A DNA stretch of 64,000 nucleotides from Paenibacillus polymyxa M1. Its GTDB lineage: Bacteria > Bacillota > Bacilli > Paenibacillales > Paenibacillaceae. Both the position numbers and the translations under genes were made by a program. The notes beneath the pieces were generated by a model. The model searched no databases. It had not been told where the DNA came from and saw nothing but the letters and a program-made list of their open reading frames with translations. Location: the NCBI RefSeq assembly GCF_000237325.1, contig NC_017542.1, positions 1,743,501 to 1,807,500 on the forward strand. Direction: 5' to 3'. Below, piece after piece: positions 16,827 to 25,593 of this stretch; position 1 is the first letter of the stretch, and each line of letters starts with the position of its first letter.

Positions 16827-17183
16827 GAGGATTACTATTACGGAATTTGGTGGATTCTAAGTGAAGTATGGAAAATCCCCTCTCCCAGGGTAATGGTAGG
16901 AATCATTTGTTTTTTAAGAGAGTACTGTGCAACAGCTAAATTCTGTGAAATAAGGTTATATAGAAGAAATGAATGGAACCCAATTGAAATATATCCTCTA
17001 CTAGAAGATGAATATTATTCATAAATATGTAAAATATATGAAAAAAGTAAGGAAACAAACTCTGTAGAAGAATTAGCAGAACAGATTCATTTTGTATTTG
17101 CACAATCTTTTAAAAAGGAATTCGATAAAGGTATTGAAAAGTGTCGGTTAATTGCTGAAAAGATAATTAATGTTACAAAATAA
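16827..17183 (+). pseudogene. Degraded immunity-like gene
   Basis: A frame of 119 codons with no start and one internal TAA reads EDYYYGIWWILSEVWKIPSP, then EWNPIEIYPLLEDEYYS, stop, ICKIYEKSKE and QSFKKEFDKGIEKCRLIAEK. Composition and position between toxin fragments suggest a former immunity gene. Family not recognised. Confidence 0.45.
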
Positions 17184-17214
17184 TTTATTTGTGAGCTTGC
17201 TCCTTTAACAATAA

Positions 17215-17378
17215 AAATGGGAGTAAGCTTTCTCCATCTGAGTTTGCTACAAGCAACTCCTATAACGGATAGAGCGCACAAATTAAAATAGAAAGAAAGT
17301 ATTTGGGTACTGACGGGAATTTGTATAGGAACAATCAGCAAAATATTACCCATATACCAGTGGATCTTGGGAGGTAAA
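17215..17378 (+). pseudogene. Orphan toxin tail (same type as toxin 2)
   Basis: Broken frames read KLSPSEFATSNSYNG, then a stop, then RKYLGTDGNLYRNNQQN. This matches the last 50 residues of the intact toxin at 39575-40921. It lies immediately upstream of a cognate-type immunity gene, as orphan modules do when a newer toxin cassette displaces an older one. Confidence 0.75.
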
Positions 17379-17379
17379 C

Positions 17380-17787
17380 ATGAATTTGAATGAAATTAAA
17401 CAATTGCCTGATGTTATGTCAAAAGAACAGTTAGAGTCATATATTATTCAATATTTAGACTCCATTGAAAATTTAGAGAAATTAAATATTCTTGAAACGT
17501 TAGAATGTTTTTCGGAATTTGCTGACAGGAAGACTTATACTTACGAATTGTTAAGTGATTTGTTGAGAAAAAGATTAAATAGCTTTCTCCAGAAAATATG
17601 GAATGATACATCTACAGAGATAGTAGATGTATATTCTTCAGTTGTTGTTAATCTGAACTTAAAAAATAGCTATAACTTGATGAAAGAATCTTTAAACAAA
17701 GATTTGAATGAAGATGTAAGGGAAATCATCGAGGAAACTGTAGATGAAATTGGTGAAGATATAGAGGTTCCATTTAAAATGAACTAA
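17380..17787 (+). CDS. Probable immunity protein, paired with the orphan toxin tail
   Basis: 135 residues, MNLNEIKQLPDVMSKEQLES..., close to the gene directly after toxin 2 (40921-41328). Helical and acidic (VREIIEETVDEIGEDIEVPF), typical of immunity proteins that mask a nuclease. GGGAGG precedes ATG. Its toxin partner here survives only as a fragment, so it would now protect against sister cells that still carry the toxin. Confidence 0.75.
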   Translation: MNLNEIKQLPDVMSKEQLESYIIQYLDSIENLEKLNILETLECFSEFADRKTYTYELLSDLLRKRLNSFLQKIWNDTSTEIVDVYSSVVVNLNLKNSYNLMKESLNKDLNEDVREIIEETVDEIGEDIEVPFKMN

Positions 17788-17954
17788 TATGTGAGAGTTC
17801 AGAGCTAAGTTCCAAATGCTTGCAAATAGAATGACTATAAAGATTGCTATTCCATGTTTCTTCATAACTATCTCCTTGTTTAGATTAAAAAAGTTTCTAC
17901 TATAATCATTCTAACGCTTCCCTAGAAATATCATGATAATAAAAATAAGACATA

Positions 17955-17983
17955 TTGCCTATTCCCTTCATTTGTCTTATGAT
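17955..17983 (+). promoter_or_regulatory. Promoter upstream of the secreted coiled-coil gene
   Basis: TTGCCT, a 17-bp spacer and TATGAT lie 32 bp before the ATG at 18015. A reasonable sigma-A promoter. Confidence 0.5.
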
Positions 17984-18014
17984 AATTGTACTATTACCAG
18001 ACAAGGGGATACAT

Positions 18015-18549
18015 ATGAAGAAAGCAATTCTACAATTATTAATGATTGTTGTTTTAATTCCATCACAAGTATTGGCAGCAACATCTACAAAAGCAATGTC
18101 AACAAGCGAAGTCGAAAAATTATAATTACAAAGATCGTGTAAAAGAAATTAAAGTTGCACAAAAAAAACTTAATGTTGCTCTGGGGGCAGAAGTTCGTGA
18201 GCTGACTCAGAGATTAAACCAAGCCTCTGCACGTTATAAAAATGAAGTGAAAAATAAGTCTAGTAAAGCGGTAATAGCTCAAGCCAAGGCTGATTGCGAT
18301 AAATTAAAGAAGCAGCTCAGCGTGGCAAAAGTGGAACTAAGTAAAAGTATTAAAAATTACAAGCGAGAAAGTGACCAAGTTTTAAAGGATATTGCAAAGC
18401 AGAAAGCAGAGCTTATAAAATTCATTAAGAATCACACGGCAGGAAAAGACAAACTTACGGAATCTCAATTTAGCAAGCAAGTTAATGGAGAAATTATGTC
18501 GATCGGCAATTCATTTACTGAAGCTTTAAAAACATTAACGGAAGCTTAG
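18015..18549 (+). pseudogene. Secreted coiled-coil protein, frameshifted
   Basis: MKKAILQLLMIVVLIPSQVL is a clear signal peptide. The frame stops after TSEVEKL, but the shifted frame continues NYNYKDRVKEIKVAQKKLNV for about 140 residues of Lys/Glu-rich coiled coil to 18549. One A fewer in the run near 18115 would join them. Similar small secreted helical proteins occur in Paenibacillus; function unknown. Confidence 0.6.
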
Positions 18550-18570
18550 ACTCTTTTTTTGTTTCTAATA

Positions 18571-18834
18571 TGACAAAATCAGAGCTTCTGATAATGATGT
18601 AAGAGCAATAGCTGAAAATTCTGGGATGAAAGAAAGTAGAGTTCAAAGAATCAAAAAAACACGTTTTCATAAACGACAAGCGGTTATGGCAGATTTCATT
18701 CTGATTACGAAATAGCTCAAGCATGGGATAGATTACAAAAAGGATTACAAACACAAAAAGATATGGATTTGCTTAACCATGAATTGTTTGAATCCCCATT
18801 TGAGAGTATATTTAAAACAAGCTAGAGGAGATTT
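18571..18834 (+). pseudogene. Orphan toxin C-terminal fragment
   Basis: DKIRASDNDVRAIAENSGMK...ESRVQRIK, then broken frames containing HSDYEIAQAWDRLQKG and KDMDLLNHELFESP. This resembles a C-terminal domain common at the ends of LXG/Rhs-type toxins (…RVQRIKxHVF…IAxAWxRL…LLxHExxE). At least two frame breaks. The small gene at 18839 follows as a probable partner. Confidence 0.6.
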
Positions 18835-18838
18835 TATA

Positions 18839-19090
18839 ATGGGGGCATTTGTTTTACTTTTTAAAGAACATGAAGATGAGACAGTAGTTATTTATAGATA
18901 TGGCCCAAATGAACACATTATGGGGAAAATTCAATTGAACAAGGAGACTAAGTTGTTCTCTGAAATTGAACCTTTATCAGATCCGAGTTATTCAAATAAA
19001 TTTTATTTTGATAGGGCTGCACAGCGGATGGCACGTTGCTTCGTTAAAGAAGATGGTATATTTCCCGACGAGATGACATTTGAATCATAA
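18839..19090 (+). CDS. Small protein, probable immunity to the adjacent orphan toxin
   Basis: 83 residues, MGAFVLLFKEHEDETVVIYR..., with GAGGAG 8 bp before ATG. Its end (RMARCFVKEDGIFPDEMTFE) and its place directly after a toxin-tail fragment suggest an immunity protein. An in-frame upstream start at 18779 would overlap the fragment and has no ribosome site. Confidence 0.6.
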   Translation: MGAFVLLFKEHEDETVVIYRYGPNEHIMGKIQLNKETKLFSEIEPLSDPSYSNKFYFDRAAQRMARCFVKEDGIFPDEMTFES

Positions 19091-19513
19091 AGTAGTTTAA
19101 GAAGTTCAATTACTATCTTTGCCTGTTGACGTTTAATTCAATTACACGGTTAGTTAAACGCAATAACTTTTAACGCATGATCCCTCAATTCGGTGAAATG
19201 CTCAATACTTTCAATCATGGTGGACTGTTTAAAAAATGAGAAGCTATATCTAAAATTCCAACTTTTTCTGCTGGAAGCGTAACTGACATATAATCCCGTC
19301 CATTAGAGTGTGGCTGACCAAGATTTCTTTCGCTAGAAGTGGGTTACTCTAAGGATAGTGAGTGGAATTTGATTGTGAAAGTAACATCAGGCAACTTCGC
19401 ACGACTCATCAAGATTGATCGTTGGGATTAGTATTTAATAATTATCTTGGAAATATATAAAAGCTTGGGAAGAATCAAAATGAATTTTTCTGTTCATGAG
19501 GAGGGCGATTGTA
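19091..19513. other. Intergenic remnants shared with 41936-42090
   Basis: Bases 19109-19225 match 41936-42060 (the shared core includes TTTAATTCAATTACACGGTT). Beyond this, an open tail EVGYSKDSEWNLIVKVTSGN ends at 19430 and looks like the end of a lost gene. Nothing intact. Confidence 0.45.
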
Positions 19514-19825
19514 ATGAAAGAAGGGTTGACACTAGAATTTCATAAGAACAAATTAATTTTTTTTGAATTCAAGAAAAAGGCTGTCACTCTGATACCTGAT
19601 ATTATTCGCGAGGAATTCAAGGATGCGCAAGTGATTAATGAGCACAACAGTAAAGAAAAAGTGATTTACCAGGTATACCTATATGAAAACGACATAGAAT
19701 TTACCATTCGAATTATCGCTTCTTATTTCTATGATTCCATCATCATTATCGCTGACGAAGTAAATATAACAATCAGAGCTTATCAAGTCTTGCATAAAAT
19801 ACTTGCAAATGGCTCATTGGCTTGA
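19514..19825 (+). CDS. Conserved accessory protein, copy B of a pair
   Basis: 103 residues, MKEGLTLEFHKNKLIFFEF..., paralog of 8902-9216. AGGAGGGCGATTGTA before ATG fixes the start; an upstream in-frame ATG at 19496 overlaps that site. Function unknown. Confidence 0.65.
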   Translation: MKEGLTLEFHKNKLIFFEFKKKAVTLIPDIIREEFKDAQVINEHNSKEKVIYQVYLYENDIEFTIRIIASYFYDSIIIIADEVNITIRAYQVLHKILANGSLA

Positions 19826-19891
19826 AAGATGGCTAACCTAGCTATACTATGGTGAGAGTAAAACAAGATTTGACATGAGAAAGGATAAATA

Positions 19892-20425
19892 ATGAACTAC
19901 ATAATCTTTGATTTAGAAGCTACCTGCTGGGAGAATGATCGAACAAGGCAGAATGAAATTATTGAAATTGGTGCTGTCAAAGTAAATGTAAATTTAGAGA
20001 TTATAGGCGAATTTCAAACTTTTATTAAACCTAAATTGAACCCACAATTATCTGACTTCTGTAAGAGTCTAACTTCAATTTCGCAGCAAGATATTGATAT
20101 GGCAACATATTTTCCACAAGCTATCTATAAGTTTCAAGAATGGATTGGTAAAGAACCCTATTATCTTTGTTCTTGGGGATTTTATGATAAGAGTCAACTG
20201 AAGAAGGACTGTGAGTTACATAAAATCAGAACTGAATGGATTAGAAATCATATAAGTATTAAACATCAGCATGGAAAACTAATTGGAAATGATCGTGGAG
20301 TTGGTATGGAGAGAGCTTTAAAGATGCTTAATCTGCCATTGGAGGGTACTCATCATAGAGGAATTGATGATGCAAAGAATATCTCAAGGATTTTTGTTAA
20401 GATATTTGACCGTTTGAAGCTTTAA
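19892..20425 (+). CDS. DEDDh 3'-5' exonuclease (KapD/ERI-1-like)
   Basis: 177 residues. Exo I is IIFDLEATCWEND with D and E, Exo II lies in the central segment, and Exo III is HHRGIDDAKNISRIF with the catalytic His and Asp. The short length and DLEATCW are typical of the KapD/ERI-1 branch, which trims the 3' ends of structured RNA. The RNA ligase gene starts 50 bp downstream with its own AAAGGAG, so the two look co-transcribed. Together they suggest trimming and rejoining of RNA ends. Confidence 0.85.
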   Translation: MNYIIFDLEATCWENDRTRQNEIIEIGAVKVNVNLEIIGEFQTFIKPKLNPQLSDFCKSLTSISQQDIDMATYFPQAIYKFQEWIGKEPYYLCSWGFYDKSQLKKDCELHKIRTEWIRNHISIKHQHGKLIGNDRGVGMERALKMLNLPLEGTHHRGIDDAKNISRIFVKIFDRLKL

Positions 20426-20475
20426 TTAACCGCACATATAACAATGATTTTTTAGTTGGATAAAAGGAGACAAAC

Positions 20476-21255
20476 ATGGATATACAAAAAATTAATTCGA
20501 TTACGAAGTACCCTAGCATTCTTACATATCATGAAATAGGCGAAAGAGGGCGGCTAAAAGGTACTCTTACTCAAGCTAAATCCTTTCCTTCTGATGAGAT
20601 ACTATATTGTTATGAGAAAGTAGATGGTGAGAACTCAAGAATGATATTCATCAACGATGGTGAAGAAGCGGATTATTTTATAGGTTCCAGAGAGGAGCTT
20701 TTAACTTCTAAAGGAGATAGAATAGCAAACCCTTACGGTAATATTGCAGAATTTTTAAAGCCATTAGCAGAAAAGTTGAAAGGATCTATTTTTAAGAATC
20801 GAAACGATCTTGCGTTAACTGTTATCTATCAAGAATCTTATGGAGGAAAAACTCCTAAATCTAAAAACTATACGCAGAATAAAACACAAGGTTATCAAGT
20901 ATTCGATGTTTTTTCCCTCACATGGGAGCAGTTTAATGGATTGATGAATAGGGATGTATCTGCTATAGCATCTTGGAGAGACAATGGAGGACAGCCATTT
21001 TACAATGAGACAGAGAAGCGTAGATTGGTTGATGGCTTTAAATTGGATGCTAGCCCTATCGTAGACCATTTAAGTTCAGATCTTTTTCCTGAGTCAATTG
21101 ATGATGTATACACGTATTTGAAGAGGTATGGATTTACTAAGGTAGGTATTGATGTAATCGGTAAATCCGAAGGAATTATTGTTCGAACAGAAAATAGAAG
21201 CATGATTCGAAAAGTTAGATTTGAAGATTATGAAAGAACCCTAAGAGCCAGATAA
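20476..21255 (+). CDS. ATP-dependent RNA ligase, Rnl2-like
   Basis: 259 residues with the covalent nucleotidyltransferase motifs in order: motif I YEKVDGENSR (Lys is AMP-linked), FIGSREELL, motif III VIYQESYGG, motif IV SEGIIVRT and motif V IRKVRFEDYERT. Length fits a compact Rnl2-type ligase that seals nicks or 3'-OH/5'-P ends in RNA. It follows a DEDDh exonuclease. A broken kptA (2'-phosphotransferase) lies 21 kb away, and the three could have served RNA repair after ribonuclease damage. A good terminator follows. Confidence 0.85.
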   Translation: MDIQKINSITKYPSILTYHEIGERGRLKGTLTQAKSFPSDEILYCYEKVDGENSRMIFINDGEEADYFIGSREELLTSKGDRIANPYGNIAEFLKPLAEKLKGSIFKNRNDLALTVIYQESYGGKTPKSKNYTQNKTQGYQVFDVFSLTWEQFNGLMNRDVSAIASWRDNGGQPFYNETEKRRLVDGFKLDASPIVDHLSSDLFPESIDDVYTYLKRYGFTKVGIDVIGKSEGIIVRTENRSMIRKVRFEDYERTLRAR

Positions 21256-21270
21256 AAGATTAATTTGGCC

Positions 21271-21297
21271 AAGATCGCTTAGGCGGTCTTTTTTTGG
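21271..21297 (+). terminator. Terminator of the exonuclease/ligase pair
   Basis: AAGATCGC and GCGGTCTT form a stem (one G-U) with a T7 tail. Confidence 0.8.
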
Positions 21298-21427
21298 TAA
21301 TTTAAGTAGGAAAGATATTTGAAATCTAAATCCATTGACTTTATTAACCAGGAGCATATCAATCGTTCAAATTGTAGTGCGGTCGTACCTTCTTAAAAAA
21401 TACGATAGAAACAAATTAAGGAAAAGA

Positions 21428-21706
21428 CTAGATGGAATGATTCGTCTAGTCTTTTTGATATCGCCTGTTTTACTGTACATAAATAAGCTTCTTAATATTT
21501 TGAATGTATCCACGGGTGTCCACACTTACCCGCAAATGCCGCATAAAATATCCCGGATGAACAAAGAGGAGGTGCATGTAATAACCATGATACACATGGA
21601 ACCCATTCAAGTGGGTGAGCATACATTTATCGGAGTCGAGGTCAAACTGTCTAAAACAACGCTATTGACGATCTCTAACTCCCGTGGTTACACCATGTGT
21701 GGTGCG
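21428..21706 (+). pseudogene. yunC: Partial duplication of the yunC region
   Basis: From the terminator-like GACTAGA...TCTAGTC, through AGGAGGTGCATGTAATAACC and the first 40 codons of yunC (MIHMEPIQVGEHTFIGVEVK), this copies 42709-42992. Homology stops abruptly at 21706 after MCGA. It is a truncated copy of a core gene inside accessory DNA. 21707-21975 shows no gene. Confidence 0.8.
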
Positions 21707-21975
21707 TCTAATATGTACCGAATTTGGGGTAATAAAATTTACTGCTGTTTAATCCTTAAAGTCAAGCAGGACAAGCTTTCATAGCAATTTTCAATTTACT
21801 GTTCTGTACTGAATCATTCTATTAAAATCTTATAAATGACTGAATTTTGTGACCGCATTTGTGACCTTTTGGAGGAGGACAAGCATGTGACTGTGCATCA
21901 TACTCCTGTGAGGTCTGCTCAAATGGTTGTTTGAGTTGAGCCATAAAAAATATATTAAAAAGAAGATATTTGTAT

Positions 21976-22197
21976 ATGGACAAAATGATTGTACGATATA
22001 GTATTCTTCGTAACAATGGCTTTGGAAAGTTTATTCTGGAGAAGAAAACTGCAACTGTGAATTGTGAAATGAACTTAAAAGACTACGAGTACTATCAAGA
22101 GAGCATAGTAAATGAGATAAGCTCAAAGGAAAGCGTACAAAGGACAACATATGTTTATTCATTCCAATTTCATATAAAGTATCAATTGTACACATGA
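21976..22197 (+). CDS. Hypothetical protein, 73 aa
   Basis: MDKMIVRYSILRNNGFGKFI..., a soluble, mixed protein with a weak ribosome site (AAGAAG). An acceptable frame, but with no paralog or motif to confirm it. Confidence 0.4.
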   Translation: MDKMIVRYSILRNNGFGKFILEKKTATVNCEMNLKDYEYYQESIVNEISSKESVQRTTYVYSFQFHIKYQLYT

Positions 22198-22327
22198 TAT
22201 ATTTTAAATTCAAAGAGCTGTTCACATTATATTCACTATTATTAACAATTAATTCAATTTTTTGTTTACTTTTGGTAATTGTTCTACTATGATAAATGTG
22301 TATTCCAAATATGAAAGGATGATAGAG

Positions 22328-22645
22328 ATGAAAAAGAAACTATTAGTTGGTCTGTTGACTGTCGTTGCTTGTTTCACACTTGGATCAACATCTTTTGCGG
22401 CTAGTGCTACCACACAAACCTCCAATACTAACTCAAGTAAAATTTCATCAATAACACCTTTTGAAACAAAATATGTAACTCATCAAGAGGTTTTACCAAA
22501 ATCATCTTTCCCTGATCTTGCTAGTTTGCCTATGTATTATGGTTACAATCAGGATGGATGGACGGGTACCATACCTTTGCGTTCTGTGGATGGACAAACA
22601 GGTTACACTTGGACAGTCACTTATGCAGGATGGGTAAATCGATAA
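22328..22645 (+). CDS. Small secreted protein with a Trp/Gly-rich C-terminus
   Basis: MKKKLLVGLLTVVACFTLGS is a signal peptide cleaved near SFAAS. The mature part ends YYGYNQDGWTGTIPLRSV...WTVTYAGWVNR, with spaced aromatic-Gly motifs that suggest a small beta-rich extracellular protein or bacteriocin-like product. No Cys. GAAAGG lies upstream. It stands alone, followed by a long perfect inverted repeat. Function unknown. Confidence 0.65.
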   Translation: MKKKLLVGLLTVVACFTLGSTSFAASATTQTSNTNSSKISSITPFETKYVTHQEVLPKSSFPDLASLPMYYGYNQDGWTGTIPLRSVDGQTGYTWTVTYAGWVNR

Positions 22646-22665
22646 GTTTAGTTAATTAATTTTAT

Positions 22666-22706
22666 GAATAGTAGGCTCTATATCTATTTACCTGAGCCTA
22701 CTATTC
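22666..22706 (+). terminator. Long perfect hairpin after the secreted protein gene
   Basis: GAATAGTAGGCTC pairs over 13 bp with GAGCCTACTATTC, with a 15-nt loop. No T tail, so it may serve as an attenuated terminator or an mRNA 3' stabiliser. Confidence 0.5.
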
Positions 22707-22804
22707 ATATAGTGTACATACATTATCATCAAATCTTTATTTTGCTGGATTCTTTCTTCTTCAAATAAAGGTGAATTATTCTATATTATTTTCAGTACAC
22801 TAGA

Positions 22805-23358
22805 TAAAACACCAATTTTACCATCCAGTTGCCCCCATATTGACGGTGACTGGATTTTTTTATCCAATCTCAATATGCACTTTTTTTGTGCAGATTGATA
22901 GATACCTTGATATTGGGAAGCTTCTACGAAAATTTCGGGGAACCTTATTGATGTCCTAAACTTAACTTAGGGCATTGTTGCCATTACTAATACTTAAACA
23001 ATATCAGTATTAGACTACTAAGTTAAGCTTAGTACGTTTAAATGGTGGGATTTCCTACATTTCTGTGTGTATGAATATCAAACGAAATGGGTGTCATCAA
23101 GTGTCACCCTAAGAGAATATCAAATTGTAATGTCGTCACTATTCCATGTCACCAAGTGACACGATTCCTACTCCGCGAAATCGCGGAAAATTCATTCATG
23201 AGTGAGGGAGTAAAATTGTGCTGTTTCACTTTTATTCTTCGCTGGACAGAATTGTCCAATGTAACGATGTCGTTACAACTTGATGTCCGGTGACAATAGA
23301 GTTTTAGACCAAGAAAACAAAGTTGTAGACTGGCTGCTGGTATTAAGCTAACGGGCAG
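22805..23358. repeat. Hairpin-rich non-coding repeat, copy B
   Basis: Second copy of 1626-2159 with the same nested inverted repeats. Differences include a few substitutions and an insertion near 23308, and stems are mostly kept. Together the copies flank about 20.6 kb of accessory genes in direct orientation. Confidence 0.8.
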
Positions 23359-23463
23359 TATGGCGTAGCCATGATATTTGAATATATGATACGGTTCACC
23401 GTACCGTAGTGTATTTAAACACAAAGTACAATTTGACCACAAAATATACCTCCATATAAAGAC

Positions 23464-23496
23464 AAAGCCACTCCTTACAATGGAGTGGTTTCTTTG
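23464..23496 (-). terminator. Terminator of the amidase gene
   Basis: AAAGCCACTCC and GGAGTGGTTTC form a strong hairpin just past the minus-strand amidase stop. The T-rich tail reads on the minus strand (GGCTTTGTCTTT). Confidence 0.65.
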
Positions 23497-23511
23497 CATG
23501 GAACTTCTCTT

Positions 23512-24984
23512 TTACTTATGACTGAGTAACGGCTTTTTTCTATGTTTCGTTCGTTGTTCATATGCAAATGCTATACGAATTAGCATAGGTTCACTAAATG
23601 CCTTTCCTGCAAACGTAACTCCAAATGGTCTGCCGTTGTCTTTGAAGCCAGCGGGAACAGCTACTGATGGATACCCTGCCCTTGCACAAATTTCTGCTCC
23701 CACATATGATGGAAACATAATTGCATCCAATCCGTATTTCGCTATGGCATAATCTATGCCTTCATTCTGGGAATAATATAAATCAGTTAAAGACTCTAAT
23801 ATATAGTTCGGATTCTTCAATGGATTCACTAAATGTTGACGGTTCTTCAGTAAATCTTGTCCATATTTCAAAGCCTTCTCGGAGTTTTTTTCGTTCCACT
23901 CAACCAATTCACTAAAGGTATGTACAGGCATACTTTGTGGAAGGTTTCGGAGATAGTTATCAAGACCATGCTTAAATTCGTTATTCAACTTGTTCCAATT
24001 CCATTTCCTATCGAAGGCTGGCATTTCAATGTCTTCAATGACGATTGCTCCCGCTTTTGTTAGTTCCTCTACAGTATTATTAAATAATATTTTATCATAT
24101 TCGTCAGGGTCACGAAATTGCTCTAATGGTACATCTCTATAAACCCCAATTTTCGCCCCTTCTAAGCCATTCTTGTCTAAGTAAGTTGAATAGTCAATCG
24201 TATCATCATTTTTCCATGTAGCAGGGTCATCATCGTCTTTGCCTGCAAGTACACTAAGTAAGATTGACGCATCTGATACTGTCCTTGCCATTGCTCCAGC
24301 GGTATCTTGAGAATAGGAATAAGGTATTATACCTGTACGACTTATAAGCCCAACTGTAGGCTTTATACCAACAATCGAGTTTTGAATAGCTGGACTTAAA
24401 ATTGATGCTGAAGTTTCCGTTCCAACTGCAACACTTGTAAAATTTGACGCCACAGCTACAGCAGAACCAGTACTTGACCCACCCACGAAAAAGTCACCGT
24501 ATGGATTTAATACTTGTCCGCCTTTAGAACTGTAACCTGCACACACTTTTGAGGATACACCGTTTGCCAATTCAGTCATGTTTGTTTTTCCAAGGATAAT
24601 GGCTCCAGCTTCTCTAAGTTTTTTTACAAGAAAGGCATCCGTTTCGCTAATGTTGTTTTCCAGTGCCAACGCTCCCGCACTCGTCCGCATTTTGTCCTTT
24701 GTTTCAATATTTTCTTTCAACAAAACAGGTATACCATGTAAATACCCTCTAATTCCTCTTGTTTTTCTTTCTTTGTCTAGGGCTTCTGCAATGAAAATCG
24801 CATCTGGGTTGATTTCCATTATAGAATTTATATTTTGACCACTCTGGTCGTGTGTTGCAATACGATACATGTAGTACATAACAAGTTCCCTAGAAGTAAC
24901 CTCCCCTTTTCTCATTGCTTCTTGCAATTCAAAAATGGTTACTTCCTCACCATTTAGATTCTTAAGTTTAAAATTAGGTTCCAT
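23512..24984 (-). CDS. Amidase signature family enzyme
   Basis: 490 residues with the Ser-cisSer-Lys triad: Lys in PVLLKENIET, cis-Ser in the GGSSTGSAVAVASN loop and the nucleophile Ser in TETSASILSPA. Substrate could be aliphatic or aryl amides. It is not GatA, since no gatC/B are nearby and the C-terminus (FGVTFAGKAFSEPMLIRIAF) is of the stand-alone type. No signal peptide. GGAGCAAC precedes ATG. Intact, unlike many neighbours. Confidence 0.9.
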   Translation of the reverse strand: MEPNFKLKNLNGEEVTIFELQEAMRKGEVTSRELVMYYMYRIATHDQSGQNINSIMEINPDAIFIAEALDKERKTRGIRGYLHGIPVLLKENIETKDKMRTSAGALALENNISETDAFLVKKLREAGAIILGKTNMTELANGVSSKVCAGYSSKGGQVLNPYGDFFVGGSSTGSAVAVASNFTSVAVGTETSASILSPAIQNSIVGIKPTVGLISRTGIIPYSYSQDTAGAMARTVSDASILLSVLAGKDDDDPATWKNDDTIDYSTYLDKNGLEGAKIGVYRDVPLEQFRDPDEYDKILFNNTVEELTKAGAIVIEDIEMPAFDRKWNWNKLNNEFKHGLDNYLRNLPQSMPVHTFSELVEWNEKNSEKALKYGQDLLKNRQHLVNPLKNPNYILESLTDLYYSQNEGIDYAIAKYGLDAIMFPSYVGAEICARAGYPSVAVPAGFKDNGRPFGVTFAGKAFSEPMLIRIAFAYEQRTKHRKKPLLSHK

Positions 24985-25515
24985 TTAGTTGCTCCTTCAA
25001 TGATGAACTTTTCTATTAGAAATTACATGAAATCCATGCTTTGTGTACTATCTTTTATACTACCATATGTTGGAACTGACTACAATATCCGTTATCTCTT
25101 CATATTCTGCTTATAGTCGGTCTATGGAAGTGCCTACGGTATATGTGATAACGACTAACATGGAAAAGGTGTACTCCCCCTATCCCTAACCACATCATGA
25201 GAACGACTAAACAGCCTTCACAGGCATGTTTCAATCCTACATTAAGATCTATCACAACCCTATCAAAAATTGTTCAGAAGACCACACAGACCCACCCCTG
25301 CTCAAACATACAATGTCAATAACTTCGAGGGTGTAGGAGTGTCAGAAAGTCTGCCTAATGGATTTGAAATGTTTCGTATGTCTATTAGTAACATCTGAAA
25401 TGTAAAATTATCTAATTTATCTGATAAATTGTAGGATAACTCACGGTGAACCGCATCATAAAGAGTGTGAAGTCATTGAATTAACGGGATAAGTTAGTTT
25501 AATAAAACAGCAGCA
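24985..25515. other. Gene-free stretch
   Basis: No convincing ORF, RNA or repeat. The last bases (TAGTTTAATAAAAC-GCAGCAGT near 25495) match 3044-3065, marking the start of the duplicated block that carries the SPKA-family genes. Confidence 0.4.
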
Positions 25516-25593
25516 GTCGCTATCCAAGTATTTGAGCATGGCAATGACGATAATTGGACTTGTATTATCGAGCCAGCACCGTACAATCCTAAC

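Noticed and set aside
21822..22016. Minus-strand frame with CPPPKGHKCGH
   Set aside because: Tempting as a Cys/His peptide, but it has no ribosome site and overlaps a better plus-strand frame.
22805..23358. CRISPR array suspected from the repeats at 1626/22805
   Set aside because: There are no regularly spaced short direct repeats or cas genes; the structure is two long copies rich in hairpins.
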